Part shown: positions 25,890 through 33,296 of the stretch, one piece after another | How the letters are laid out: every line of letters begins with the position of its first letter | Numbering within the stretch: position 1 is the first letter of the stretch | Assembly: GCF_021341665.1 (NCBI RefSeq) | Contig: NZ_JAJTTH010000010.1 | Location: forward strand, 186,001-250,000 | Length of the DNA: 64,000 bases | Reading direction: 5' to 3' | Source: Pseudomonas sp. Au-Pse12 | Lineage (GTDB): Bacteria > Pseudomonadota > Gammaproteobacteria > Pseudomonadales > Pseudomonadaceae | Made by a program: the position numbers and the translations under genes | Notes under the pieces: model-generated | The model's input: the letters and a program-made list of their open reading frames with translations, nothing else | What the model was told of the DNA's origin: nothing | Database searches by the model: none

Positions 25890-27320
25890 ATGACCAAGAC
25901 TCCTCTGAAAAGAATTCAGCACAAGCTCGCCCGTTCCGGGGTGGCCATCGAACGCCTGAATTCCAATTCCCTCTCCATCTCTTCGATCAATGACGCCGGG
26001 CTCAAGGTGGATCTGCTGCTGCCCGAAAGCTTTGCCATCGAAGAAAAAGCCGTCCTGCAGCTGATGGATTTCGCCAAGGTGGCTCACCCCCATGGCGGCG
26101 AAGTGAAGTGCGCCTGCGCCACGCCGGACTTCCACACCGGCAGCCCGATTCCGGTGGGCAGCGTGATTGTCACCAGCCACGACATGGTGGTGCCGCAAGC
26201 CATCGGCACCGACATCAATTGCGGCATGCGCCTGCACAAGCTGGGGCTGAACTACGAGCAGTTCATGGCGCAAAAAGCCAAGTGGACCGCCCTGGTGCGC
26301 GGCGACCTGCTGGAGGGCACGCGCAACATTCCCACCAGCCCCATGGCCATGACCGCGCTGTTTCAGGCCGGGCTCGGGGACTTCTGGGCCCAGGTGCAGC
26401 AGGACCCGATCGGGTTGTTTGCCGGGGCGGACTTCGCCCAGCTGCAACGTGAGCTGTCGGGTTTGCATGAGTCGTCGTTCGCCCGTGGTAGCGCCGACTA
26501 CGCGCCGGAAGCCTTGCAGGACCGCTCGCGCAAAATCCTCCGCGACCCGGGCCTGGGTTCCCTGGGCGGCGGCAACCACTTTGTCGAGATCCAGGTGGTC
26601 ACCGAGTTGGTGGATCGTCAGGCCTGTTTTGCTCAGGGCCTGTCGGTGGGGCAGGTGGTGATGATGATCCACACCGGTTCGCGCGACGTGGGCTTCTATG
26701 TCGGGCGGCGCTGGATGGATAAGGCCAAGGCCCTGTGGCCGGCGGGGATCAAGCACCCTGATTCGAAGATATTCGCCCTGTTTGGCGAGATGGCCGACGA
26801 GTACCTGCTGGCCATGCACAGCGCTGCCCACTACGCCGACGCCAACCGCGCGCTGATCGCCGAGATGGTGCGCCAGCGCACCCGGCAAGTGTTTGGCGCG
26901 GGCATCGAAGCGCCATTGATTGTCGATGTGCCGCACAACATCGTGCTGCGCGAAGAAGAGGGCAACGTGCATCGCAAAGGCGCGACACCGGCCTATGCCG
27001 GGCAGCCGCTGCTGATTCCGGGGAGCATGGGGCATGACTCCTACCTGCTCACCGGGCTGGGCAATGAGCGTTGGCTGCGTTCGGCCAGCCACGGCGCCGG
27101 GCGCTCGATGTCGCGCAGCGAAATTGTGTTCAAGGCCAAGAAGGACAAGGCGTTCCTCGGCTTGCAGGGCGTGGAGTGCATCACCACCAAGGAAGAGCGG
27201 ATGATCGAAGAGGCGCCAGGGGCCTACAAGGAGATCGGCCAGGTGATCCAGTCCCAGGTGGAAGAGGGCACGGTGTCGGTGATGGCGCGGTTTTCGCCGA
27301 TTCTCACCTTCAAGGCGTAA
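25890..27320 (+). CDS. rtcB: RtcB-family RNA ligase (3'-phosphate/5'-OH)
   Basis: 476 aa, longer than E. coli RtcB (about 408). RtcB joins 2',3'-cyclic- or 3'-phosphate ends to 5'-OH ends using GTP and Mn. Landmarks: GTDINCGMRL with the metal-binding Cys region upstream, GGGNHFVEIQ, MIHTGSRDVGF, and SHGAGRSMSR, which holds the guanylylated His. Start at ATG 25890, giving MTKTPLKRIQHKL; no strong ribosome site is seen. There is no rtcA or rtcR beside it, so it is not the sigma-54-controlled rtcBA unit of E. coli. Targets unknown; damaged tRNA is plausible. Confidence 0.93.
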   Translation: MTKTPLKRIQHKLARSGVAIERLNSNSLSISSINDAGLKVDLLLPESFAIEEKAVLQLMDFAKVAHPHGGEVKCACATPDFHTGSPIPVGSVIVTSHDMVVPQAIGTDINCGMRLHKLGLNYEQFMAQKAKWTALVRGDLLEGTRNIPTSPMAMTALFQAGLGDFWAQVQQDPIGLFAGADFAQLQRELSGLHESSFARGSADYAPEALQDRSRKILRDPGLGSLGGGNHFVEIQVVTELVDRQACFAQGLSVGQVVMMIHTGSRDVGFYVGRRWMDKAKALWPAGIKHPDSKIFALFGEMADEYLLAMHSAAHYADANRALIAEMVRQRTRQVFGAGIEAPLIVDVPHNIVLREEEGNVHRKGATPAYAGQPLLIPGSMGHDSYLLTGLGNERWLRSASHGAGRSMSRSEIVFKAKKDKAFLGLQGVECITTKEERMIEEAPGAYKEIGQVIQSQVEEGTVSVMARFSPILTFKA

Positions 27321-27510
27321 GCGCGCAGGGTGGGTGGGGGCGGTGATGGTTTTCGGGTTTGCCGTGCAACTGTGCGGCCGATACATTGTCGCCCCCCCGG
27401 CCTGTTCGTTCCGGGCGGTGCCGTTGCAGTTATCTGCGGTCGCAAAAGCCCAGGGTGCGGTAGCCGCCAGGGTGTTTGCCTGTTTGTGATCAATCTCGGG
27501 TGCTTACAGC

Positions 27511-28056
27511 ATGAATCAAGATGAAAACCTGAAGCACGATGCGCTAGCGCCATTGACCGCTGCCAGCGAGTTTGTTGTCGACAAGCAGCCCCTTGCCGAG
27601 CTTCTGGCGGTGCTCGCTCAGTGTGGCGAGGTGGTGTCCTGCTTCTTCAAGCCTGACCCCGCCATCAAGGTGCTGGGTGAGAGGCCGCGACTGGCCGAGT
27701 TTCTCGAGCGTTTCAGCGGCCTCGCCGGGTCGACGGCCATCGGGCAGGTCGAGCCTGAGTTCGGGGCCTTTTCCATGCTGAACCGATACGAGTTCGAGGG
27801 CTCGTTGCTGGCGGCGCTGCTGCGGGGCGGGTGTCATTCGTCCACCCGCGGAGGGTCCGTGGAGAATGCTCGGAAGGTGGTGTTCGAAGCGCTGGATGCT
27901 GTGTTTCCGGCGCCGTTTTCCGAGCTGGTGGTGTATCGGTTTGATAGTCCTGATTGGTGTGAGTTGACCAGGGACTCGACTATTTCTTCTGCCTATGTCG
28001 CCTGCCAGGGAGCGCGGAATCTGTGGTGGGTGTTGTGCGTGGCTGATGTTGATTGA
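27511..28056 (+). CDS. Hypothetical protein
   Basis: 181 aa, starting ATG 27511. No signal peptide, no clear membrane segment. Mixed alpha/beta composition with Cys at several positions and a Trp-rich end (NLWWVLCVADVD). I do not recognise a family. It ends 71 bases before the convergent hicB gene. The 190 bases upstream hold no other gene; a short leader is all I see. An accessory function such as an immunity or defence protein is possible but unsupported. Confidence 0.5.
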   Translation: MNQDENLKHDALAPLTAASEFVVDKQPLAELLAVLAQCGEVVSCFFKPDPAIKVLGERPRLAEFLERFSGLAGSTAIGQVEPEFGAFSMLNRYEFEGSLLAALLRGGCHSSTRGGSVENARKVVFEALDAVFPAPFSELVVYRFDSPDWCELTRDSTISSAYVACQGARNLWWVLCVADVD

Positions 28057-28126
28057 GGCCCAGTGCGGCTAACCCGGCGTCCTGCCGGGTTGCCACGGAT
28101 CAATGCCTGCGTTCGGCCATTTTGGG

Positions 28127-28552
28127 CTATGCCGCCTCCACTGATACTGCAAGACGTTTACCTAGGGCTGCCAGGGCATTTTCCAGCTGTTCCATTTTGG
28201 AGCTGTGTAGAAAGTCCACCAGGCGATCTCCCTGGGCCTGGTGGATTCCGAGCAGTCGGCATAGATCGGCCTTGCGCATGTCCCGCTCCATCATCGTGTT
28301 CCACAGCGCTATCTTGGCCACGGTCACCATTGGCAAATGAATGACCTGTTCCCCTGGTAGCGGCGCGGAGGCCGGGGGAATGGCGCGGCGCTGGTCGACG
28401 TAAAGGGACAGAGTGGTTTCGAGCGCGTCGATGGCCTGGTTGATGGCGTGCTCAGGATCATCGCCAAAGCTATTGAGTTCGGGCAGATCGCGGCAGAAGA
28501 CCGCCACTCCCGGTGCACGGTCTTGCTCGAAGCGAATGGCGTAGTCGTACAT
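28127..28552 (-). CDS. hicB: HicB-type antitoxin
   Basis: 141 aa. N-terminal HicB fold (MYDYAIRFEQD...GVAVFCRDLPELNSFGDDPEHAINQA, parts) that neutralises the toxin, and a C-terminal helix-turn-helix (about residues 78-135; MRKADLCRLLGIHQAQGDRLVD) that binds the hicAB promoter. Start at ATG 28552 with AGGAG upstream. It follows hicA by 50 bases, the usual toxin-first order. Likely autoregulates through the repeats at 28814-28852. Confidence 0.92.
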   Translation of the reverse strand: MYDYAIRFEQDRAPGVAVFCRDLPELNSFGDDPEHAINQAIDALETTLSLYVDQRRAIPPASAPLPGEQVIHLPMVTVAKIALWNTMMERDMRKADLCRLLGIHQAQGDRLVDFLHSSKMEQLENALAALGKRLAVSVEAA

Positions 28553-28602
28553 GGTCACTCCTAGGAGGCGACGTTTCAGCATGCAGAGGATGGATGAGCG
28601 TC

Positions 28603-28785
28603 CTAGAGCCCCAATTGCCTGATGATTGCCTTGCGGGTGGGTTCGGGCATTTCCTTGCTGCCGTGATCCGCGAAGGTGGTCTTGTTGCCGTTTGGGGCGG
28701 TGACTTTGAAGTGGCTGCCTTTACCGGCCTCGAAGACCACGCCTTGAGCTTTCAACCATCGTCTGAATTCGCTGAATTTCATCAC
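28603..28785 (-). CDS. hicA: HicA-type mRNA interferase toxin
   Basis: 60 aa, the usual HicA size. Double-stranded-RNA-binding-like fold with the catalytic His in GKGSHFKV (His25) followed by NGNKTTFADHGSKEMPEPTRK, the conserved second half. It would cleave mRNA during translation when HicB is lost. First gene of the hicAB operon; the ATG may be 28785 or 28782. Confidence 0.93.
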   Translation of the reverse strand: MMKFSEFRRWLKAQGVVFEAGKGSHFKVTAPNGNKTTFADHGSKEMPEPTRKAIIRQLGL

Positions 28786-28813
28786 CTCGCCTCATGGCTT
28801 GGATTTCTGCACG

Positions 28814-28852
28814 GTACAACATTCTTATTTTTGTACAACACTTGTGTGTTGT
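28814..28852. promoter_or_regulatory. Candidate HicB operator and hicAB promoter region
   Basis: ACAACACTTGTGTGTTGT (28835-28852) is a perfect 7+4+7 inverted repeat. Just beside it, GTACAA (28814) and TTGTAC (28831) form a second inverted pair, and GTACAAC recurs as a direct repeat at 28814 and 28833. They lie 29-67 bases upstream of the hicA start. HicB proteins bind such palindromes to repress their operon. Confidence 0.55.
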
Positions 28853-28871
28853 TTTTTGCAAAGCCTGACCA

Positions 28872-29021
28872 TTACTCCCCGGGCAGATCCATTGCCCGTT
28901 GCTCAACTGCATGCAACTCATCGCAGCCGCCCTGCAACAACAGGGTCGCCACGCTGGAGAAACGCTGCCGGTCGAGGTGATCGGCGTTGCGGCTGGTCAT
29001 GTCGGCAAGGCCGCCCAGCAT
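28872..29021 (-). pseudogene. Possible remnant of a small Pseudomonas protein (frame-broken)
   Basis: The minus strand reads an open 49-codon stretch from ATG 29021 to TAA 28872 with good coding look: heptad-like hydrophobics, segment ADMTSRNADHLDRQRFSSV and then LLLQGGCDELHAVEQ. A stop closes the frame 30 codons before this ATG without another start. In the adjacent frame just upstream (about 29035-29115) a hydrophobic stretch, GTLKWLVTVLAAFYIPLR, also looks coding. Together they suggest a gene broken by a frameshift, or a short gene. No product recognised. Confidence 0.35.
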
Positions 29022-29335
29022 GTCCCGGGCGGTGCGGACTGCTGCGACGCAACGGAATGTAGAAGGCGGCGAGCACCGTCACCAGCCACTTGAGTGTGCC
29101 TTCAGCAAATACAGAAATGCCTGACATAGGCTGGCGGCTGTTTCTAATATCCTTCCGTTCCTGGTTCCGAAAAGTTTTGCCATCCCCCTCTGTTGTCTCC
29201 TTTGTTCTCCATGGCACACTCTGGCGTCTTTTCCGCTATTTCATTCTTTGTTCCGTTGTAGCGGAATTTTTCGGCATCTGTGGGTTTCCAGGTCGTCGCC
29301 GCCAGATGGCCAACCTTCAACCAGGAGAATCGCTC

Positions 29336-29722
29336 ATGAGCATCACCCGTTACGGCACCGGCAGCACCGCAGGCGGTGGCCAGCCGCGTCCTTTCGCTCG
29401 CGCCGTGGAGGCCGATGGCTGGCTGCATGTGTCCGGCCAGGTGCCGGCGCTGGAGGGCGAGATCATTCACGGTGGGATCGTCGAGCAGACGCATCAGACG
29501 ATGCGCAATCTGCTGGCCATTCTCGAAGAGGCCGGTTACGGCCTGGAGGATGTGGTGCGGGTCGGGGTGTGGCTGGAAGACCCGCGGGATTTCTGGAGTT
29601 TCAACAAGGTGTTCGGCGAGTACTTCAAGCCCGAACACGCGCCGGCCCGGGCCTGCGTGCAGGCCAGCATGATGGTGGACTGCAAGGTCGAGATCGATTG
29701 TGTGGCGTATAAGCAGCGGTAA
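29336..29722 (+). CDS. RidA/YjgF-family enamine/imine deaminase
   Basis: 128 aa. RidA hydrolyses reactive enamine/imine intermediates released by PLP-dependent dehydratases. The catalytic Arg is at exactly residue 105 (APARACVQA), and the DVVRVGVWLEDPRDF and GEYFKPEHAPAR segments are typical. Start at ATG 29336 with AGGAG 8 bases away. It belongs to a four-gene cluster with an IclR regulator, a PLP deaminase/dehydratase and KdgK; a dedicated RidA beside a dehydratase makes good chemical sense. Confidence 0.93.
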   Translation: MSITRYGTGSTAGGGQPRPFARAVEADGWLHVSGQVPALEGEIIHGGIVEQTHQTMRNLLAILEEAGYGLEDVVRVGVWLEDPRDFWSFNKVFGEYFKPEHAPARACVQASMMVDCKVEIDCVAYKQR

Positions 29723-29769
29723 GCGGTAAGCGGCTAGCGGCAAGCGGCAAGCGGCAAGCGGCAAGCGGC
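29721..29769 (+). repeat. Seven tandem copies of a 7-bp unit (AAGCGGC)
   Basis: Units are AAGCGGT, AAGCGGC, TAGCGGC and then four AAGCGGC. The array starts inside the TAA stop of the RidA gene and ends 46 bases before the IclR ATG. Seven-base repeats of this kind change length by slippage and could alter the spacing or structure of the message between ridA and the regulator gene. Confidence 0.85.
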
Positions 29770-29815
29770 AAGGTGAAGCGTGTATCTGGGTGTTTTCTGG
29801 AATGGTTGTTCGAAG

Positions 29816-30580
29816 ATGAGCGAAGACAGCATCAAGCGCCGGGCCAAGGGCCTGGATCGGGCGTTCGATATTCTCGATTTCCTCAAGGAGATCGGCCAGC
29901 CGCTGCGGCCCAACGATATCGCCAAGGGCATCGGCAGCCCCAAGTCCACGGTCTATGAGCTGGTGGCTTCGTTGCTGGAGCGGCGGGTTCTGGAACCGGT
30001 GGGCAAGGACGGGCATGTGTACCTGGGCCGCCAGTTGTACTTTCTCGGGCAGGCGCACTTGCGTCATTTCGACCTGAGCCGCGAGGCCGATCAGGCCTTG
30101 CAGGAGATCGTCAGCCAGACCCGGGAAACCGCGCAGATGTGCCTGCTCAACGGGCGCAAATACACCGTGGCGCTGATGAAGGAAGGCGAGCGGCATTTTC
30201 GCATTTCGTCGGACATCGGCGAGAACGCGCCGATTCCCTGGACCGCTTCCGGGCGTTTGCTGTTGGGGCACATGAGCAATGCGCAGATTGCCGAGTTGAT
30301 CGACGAGCGCGACTTTATCCTTCCCGATGGCCAGCGCTTGTCGCTGGCAGCCTTCCTCGAGCAAATCCGCCAGGCCACCGAGGAGGGGTTCTTTTCCTTC
30401 GACAGTGTCGCCGACACCTTCACCCATTGTTTTGCCGCGCCGGTGCGCGATGAACACGGGGTGTGCATCTGCACCCTGTGCATCGTCGCGCCGAGGGCCG
30501 ATGCGCAGAGCAATTACCAGGAATATCGCCGGGTGCTGATCGACAGCGCCAACCGGCTGGCCCGGCGTATCAACGATTGA
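29816..30580 (+). CDS. IclR-family transcriptional regulator
   Basis: 254 aa from ATG 29816. N-terminal winged HTH (about residues 8-70; GQPLRPNDIAKGIGSPKSTVYELV, parts) and a C-terminal IclR effector domain of about 170 residues ending CICTLCIVAP. An in-frame GTG at 29780 also exists; neither start has a strong ribosome site. It sits between ridA and the PLP enzyme gene on the same strand and probably controls them in response to a sugar acid, as KdgR-type IclR proteins do. Confidence 0.9.
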   Translation: MSEDSIKRRAKGLDRAFDILDFLKEIGQPLRPNDIAKGIGSPKSTVYELVASLLERRVLEPVGKDGHVYLGRQLYFLGQAHLRHFDLSREADQALQEIVSQTRETAQMCLLNGRKYTVALMKEGERHFRISSDIGENAPIPWTASGRLLLGHMSNAQIAELIDERDFILPDGQRLSLAAFLEQIRQATEEGFFSFDSVADTFTHCFAAPVRDEHGVCICTLCIVAPRADAQSNYQEYRRVLIDSANRLARRIND

Positions 30581-30627
30581 TGACTGTGTCGCGGCTGTGC
30601 GCAGCCGCCTTGATAAGGAGTGCCAAC

Positions 30628-31845
30628 ATGTCTTCTGCTTTGAATCTGCCCCAGGTGGAAAAGGGCGCTGCGGCCAACGGTGCGAGCCTGCTGAGCGACG
30701 TCAGCCTGCCCGCCCTGGTGCTGCACCGCGAGGCGCTGGAACACAACATCCGCTGGATGCAGAGGTTCGTCAGTGACAGCGGTGCCGAGCTGGCGCCGCA
30801 CGGCAAGACCAGCATGATGCCCGCGCTGTTCCAGCGGCAGCTGGACGCGGGCGCCTGGGGCATCACCCTGGCCACGGCGGTGCAGACCCGTGCCGCCTAC
30901 GCCCATGGCGCGCGCCGGGTGTTGATGGCCAACCAGCTGGTGGGCGCGCCGAACATGGCGCTGATCGCCGAGCTGCTGGCGGACGTGGATTTCGATTTCT
31001 ATTGCATGGTCGACCACCCGGACAACGTCGCCGACCTGGGGGCGTTTTTCGCCCAGCGCGGGGTCACCCTCAAGGTGATGATCGAGTACGGCGTGGTCGG
31101 CGGGCGTTGCGGCTGCCGCAGCGAGCAGGAGGTGCTGGCCCTGGCCAAGGCGATCCAGGCGCAGCCGGCCCTGGCCCTGTGCGGTATCGAAGGCTACGAA
31201 GGGGTGATCCATGGCGATCAGGCCATCAGTGGCATTCGTCAATTCGCCGATTCCCTGGTACGCCTGGCGGTGGATCTGCAGAGCGACGGGCTGTTCGCCA
31301 TCGAGCGGCCGATCATCACCGCTTCGGGTTCGGCCTGGTATGACCTGATCGCCGAGTCGTTCGAGACCCACAATGCCAAGGGCCGTTTCCTCAGCGTGCT
31401 GCGTCCGGGCAGTTACATCGCCCACGACCACGGCATCTACAAGGAGGCCCAGTGCTGCGTGCTGGATCGACGCAGTGATCTGCACGAGGGCCTGCGCCCG
31501 GCGATGGAGGTCTGGGCCCATGTGCAGTCGCTGCCGGAGCCGGGCTTTGCCGTGGTGGCCCTGGGCAAGCGCGATGTGGCCTACGACGCCGGTTTGCCGG
31601 TGCCGCTGCGGCGTTATCGCGCCGGGGCCGAGGCGGGTGCCGGGGATGATGTGGCGGCGTGCAAGGTCACCGCGGTGATGGACCAGCATGCGTTTCTCAC
31701 CGTGGCGCCGGGCGTGGAGCTGCGGATTGGCGACATCATTTCCTTCGGCACCTCGCACCCGTGCCTGACCTTTGACAAGTGGCGCACCGGGCTGCTGGTG
31801 GATGAGCGCCTGCGGGTGATCGAGAACCTGGAAACCTGCTTCTGA
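30628..31845 (+). CDS. PLP-dependent deaminase/dehydratase, DSD1 fold (candidate D-glucosaminate dehydratase)
   Basis: 405 aa, alanine-racemase-like N-terminal barrel plus a D-serine-dehydratase-like C-terminal domain. The PLP lysine is in ELAPHGKTSM (Lys60). Near the C-terminus TSHPCLTF supplies His377 and Cys379, matching the zinc/manganese pair of eukaryotic-type D-serine dehydratases. AAGGAG lies 8 bases before ATG 30628. The adjacent kdgK argues for a product that is 2-keto-3-deoxygluconate, which is what D-glucosaminate dehydratase of P. fluorescens makes; that enzyme is PLP- and Mn-dependent. D-serine or D-threonine deamination is the alternative. Confidence 0.82.
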   Translation: MSSALNLPQVEKGAAANGASLLSDVSLPALVLHREALEHNIRWMQRFVSDSGAELAPHGKTSMMPALFQRQLDAGAWGITLATAVQTRAAYAHGARRVLMANQLVGAPNMALIAELLADVDFDFYCMVDHPDNVADLGAFFAQRGVTLKVMIEYGVVGGRCGCRSEQEVLALAKAIQAQPALALCGIEGYEGVIHGDQAISGIRQFADSLVRLAVDLQSDGLFAIERPIITASGSAWYDLIAESFETHNAKGRFLSVLRPGSYIAHDHGIYKEAQCCVLDRRSDLHEGLRPAMEVWAHVQSLPEPGFAVVALGKRDVAYDAGLPVPLRRYRAGAEAGAGDDVAACKVTAVMDQHAFLTVAPGVELRIGDIISFGTSHPCLTFDKWRTGLLVDERLRVIENLETCF

Positions 31846-31847
31846 CC

Positions 31848-31917
31848 CGTGGGAGCCGGCCTGCCGGCGAAGCGCCCCTGAATGGGGCGCAGGCTCGCTG
31901 GCAGGCCGGCTTCTACG
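31848..31917. repeat. REP inverted pair (GTGGGAGCCGG type)
   Basis: GTGGGAGCCGGCCTGCCGG starts at about 31849 and its imperfect reverse copy GCAGGCCGGCTTCTAC ends at about 31916. This is a common Pseudomonas REP hairpin family. It separates the PLP enzyme gene from kdgK and may trim or stabilise mRNA there. Confidence 0.8.
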
Positions 31918-31949
31918 CGGTTGGAATGGGCCCTTGGGGGGGAACGGAC

Positions 31950-32858
31950 ATGAATAACAAGAAACGCATCGCGGCCATCGGCGAATGCATGATCGAACTG
32001 CAGCAGCGCCACGACGGCAGCCTGCAGCAGGGCTTTGGCGGCGATACCTTGAACACCGCGGTGTATCTGTGCCGTGAGTTGGGGCCGCAGGCCGAGGTGG
32101 ATTACGTCACCGCCCTGGGTTACGACAGTTTCAGCGATGCCATGTGCCAGAGCTGGGCCGAGGAAGGTATCGGCCTGGGAAAGGTCCAGCGCCTGCCGGG
32201 GCGCTTGCCGGGCTTGTATTGCATCCAGACCGACGCCCGGGGGGAGCGGCGCTTTTTGTATTGGCGCAATGAGGCGGCGGTACGGGACTGTTTCAACACC
32301 ACGGCGGCGGGGCCGATCCTGGCGGACCTGCGCGATTACGATGTGCTGTATTTCAGCGGCATCACCCTGGCGGTGCTGGGGGAGGCGGGGCGCAGGAAAC
32401 TGCTGGAGCTGCTGGAGGAGGCGCGCATCCGCCAGGCGTTGATCGTGTTCGACAACAATTACCGACCCAGGCTCTGGGCCTCGGTGGAGCAGGCGCGAAC
32501 GGCCTATATGCAAGTGCTGGAGCATGTGGACCTGGCGCTGCTGACCCTGGAGGACGAGCAGGCGCTGTTTGGCCATGACTACGCCCATGGGGTGTTTGCG
32601 GCCTACCCGAACATTGCCGAAGTGGTGATCAAGCGCGGGGCGGATTCGTGCCTGGTGCGCTGTGGCAGCCAGAGCTATGAAATACCGGCGCACCCGGTGG
32701 AGCAGGTGGTGGATACCACGGCGGCGGGTGATTCGTTCAGCGCGGCGTATCTGGCCAGTCGCTTGCAGGGCGGCAGCCCGGTGGACGCCGCAGAGGCCGG
32801 GCATCGATTGGCGAGCCGGGTGATTCAGCATCACGGGGCATTGATTCCCCGAGATTGA
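31950..32858 (+). CDS. kdgK: 2-keto-3-deoxygluconate kinase (PfkB family)
   Basis: 302 aa, with IAAIGECMIELQQ, GFGGDTLNTAVYLCREL, LPGLYCIQTD, GERRFLYWRNEAAVRD and IVFDNNYRPRLWAS, all close to E. coli KdgK, and the catalytic DTTAAGDSFSA near residue 260. Phosphorylates KDG to KDPG, which enters the Entner-Doudoroff pathway. Start at ATG 31950. Same strand as, and downstream of, the ridA-iclR-dehydratase genes. Confidence 0.94.
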   Translation: MNNKKRIAAIGECMIELQQRHDGSLQQGFGGDTLNTAVYLCRELGPQAEVDYVTALGYDSFSDAMCQSWAEEGIGLGKVQRLPGRLPGLYCIQTDARGERRFLYWRNEAAVRDCFNTTAAGPILADLRDYDVLYFSGITLAVLGEAGRRKLLELLEEARIRQALIVFDNNYRPRLWASVEQARTAYMQVLEHVDLALLTLEDEQALFGHDYAHGVFAAYPNIAEVVIKRGADSCLVRCGSQSYEIPAHPVEQVVDTTAAGDSFSAAYLASRLQGGSPVDAAEAGHRLASRVIQHHGALIPRD

Positions 32859-32868
32859 CCCTATCGGC

Positions 32869-32956
32869 CTGTAGGCGCTGGCTGGCCGGCGAACAGGCCA
32901 TTGAAGGGCGCACTGTTGTTGCAGACGCTTTCGCTGGCACGCCAGCTCCCGCGAGG
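32869..32956. repeat. Degenerate REP inverted pair
   Basis: CTGTAGGCGCTGGCTGGCCGG (20 bases of it at about 32869) and the reversed TCGCTGGCACGCCAGCTCC (about 32931-32949) are diverged halves of a REP hairpin between the convergent kdgK and parvulin genes. Confidence 0.65.
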
Positions 32957-32969
32957 GCGTGCCTGGCCG

Positions 32970-33245
32970 TCAGTCGCGGAAGAACACCTGCACCAGGTGA
33001 TAGCCGAACTTGCTCTTGATCGGGCCATGCACGGTGCGCAGGGGCTTCTTGAAAATCACCTGATCGATGGCGCCGACCATCTGCCCCGGACGCACTTCGC
33101 CCAGGTCGCCGCCGCGCTTGCCCGAAGGGCAAGTGGAGTACTTCTTGGCCAGCACGTCGAAGGCTTCGCCCTTGGCGATGCGTTGCTTGAGCTGTTCAGC
33201 CTCTTCGGCGGTTTTCACCAGGATGTGGCGGGCTTGGGCTTTCAT
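32970..33245 (-). CDS. Parvulin-type peptidyl-prolyl isomerase (PpiC)
   Basis: 91 aa, a lone parvulin domain without a signal peptide, so cytosolic. Starts KAQARHILVKTAEEAEQL; then STCPSGKRGGDLGEVRPGQMV; ends VHGPIKSKFGYHLVQV with the conserved His. AAGGTCA precedes the ATG at 33245. A second, similar parvulin is encoded at 48153-48434. Confidence 0.93.
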   Translation of the reverse strand: MKAQARHILVKTAEEAEQLKQRIAKGEAFDVLAKKYSTCPSGKRGGDLGEVRPGQMVGAIDQVIFKKPLRTVHGPIKSKFGYHLVQVFFRD

Positions 33246-33296
33246 GGGCGGGTGACCTTGTAGCGGGAAATCGGCGGCCGCGGATTATGCCTGAAT

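Noticed and set aside
29721..29769. CRISPR-like array
   Set aside because: The units are 7 bp with no spacers: a simple tandem repeat.
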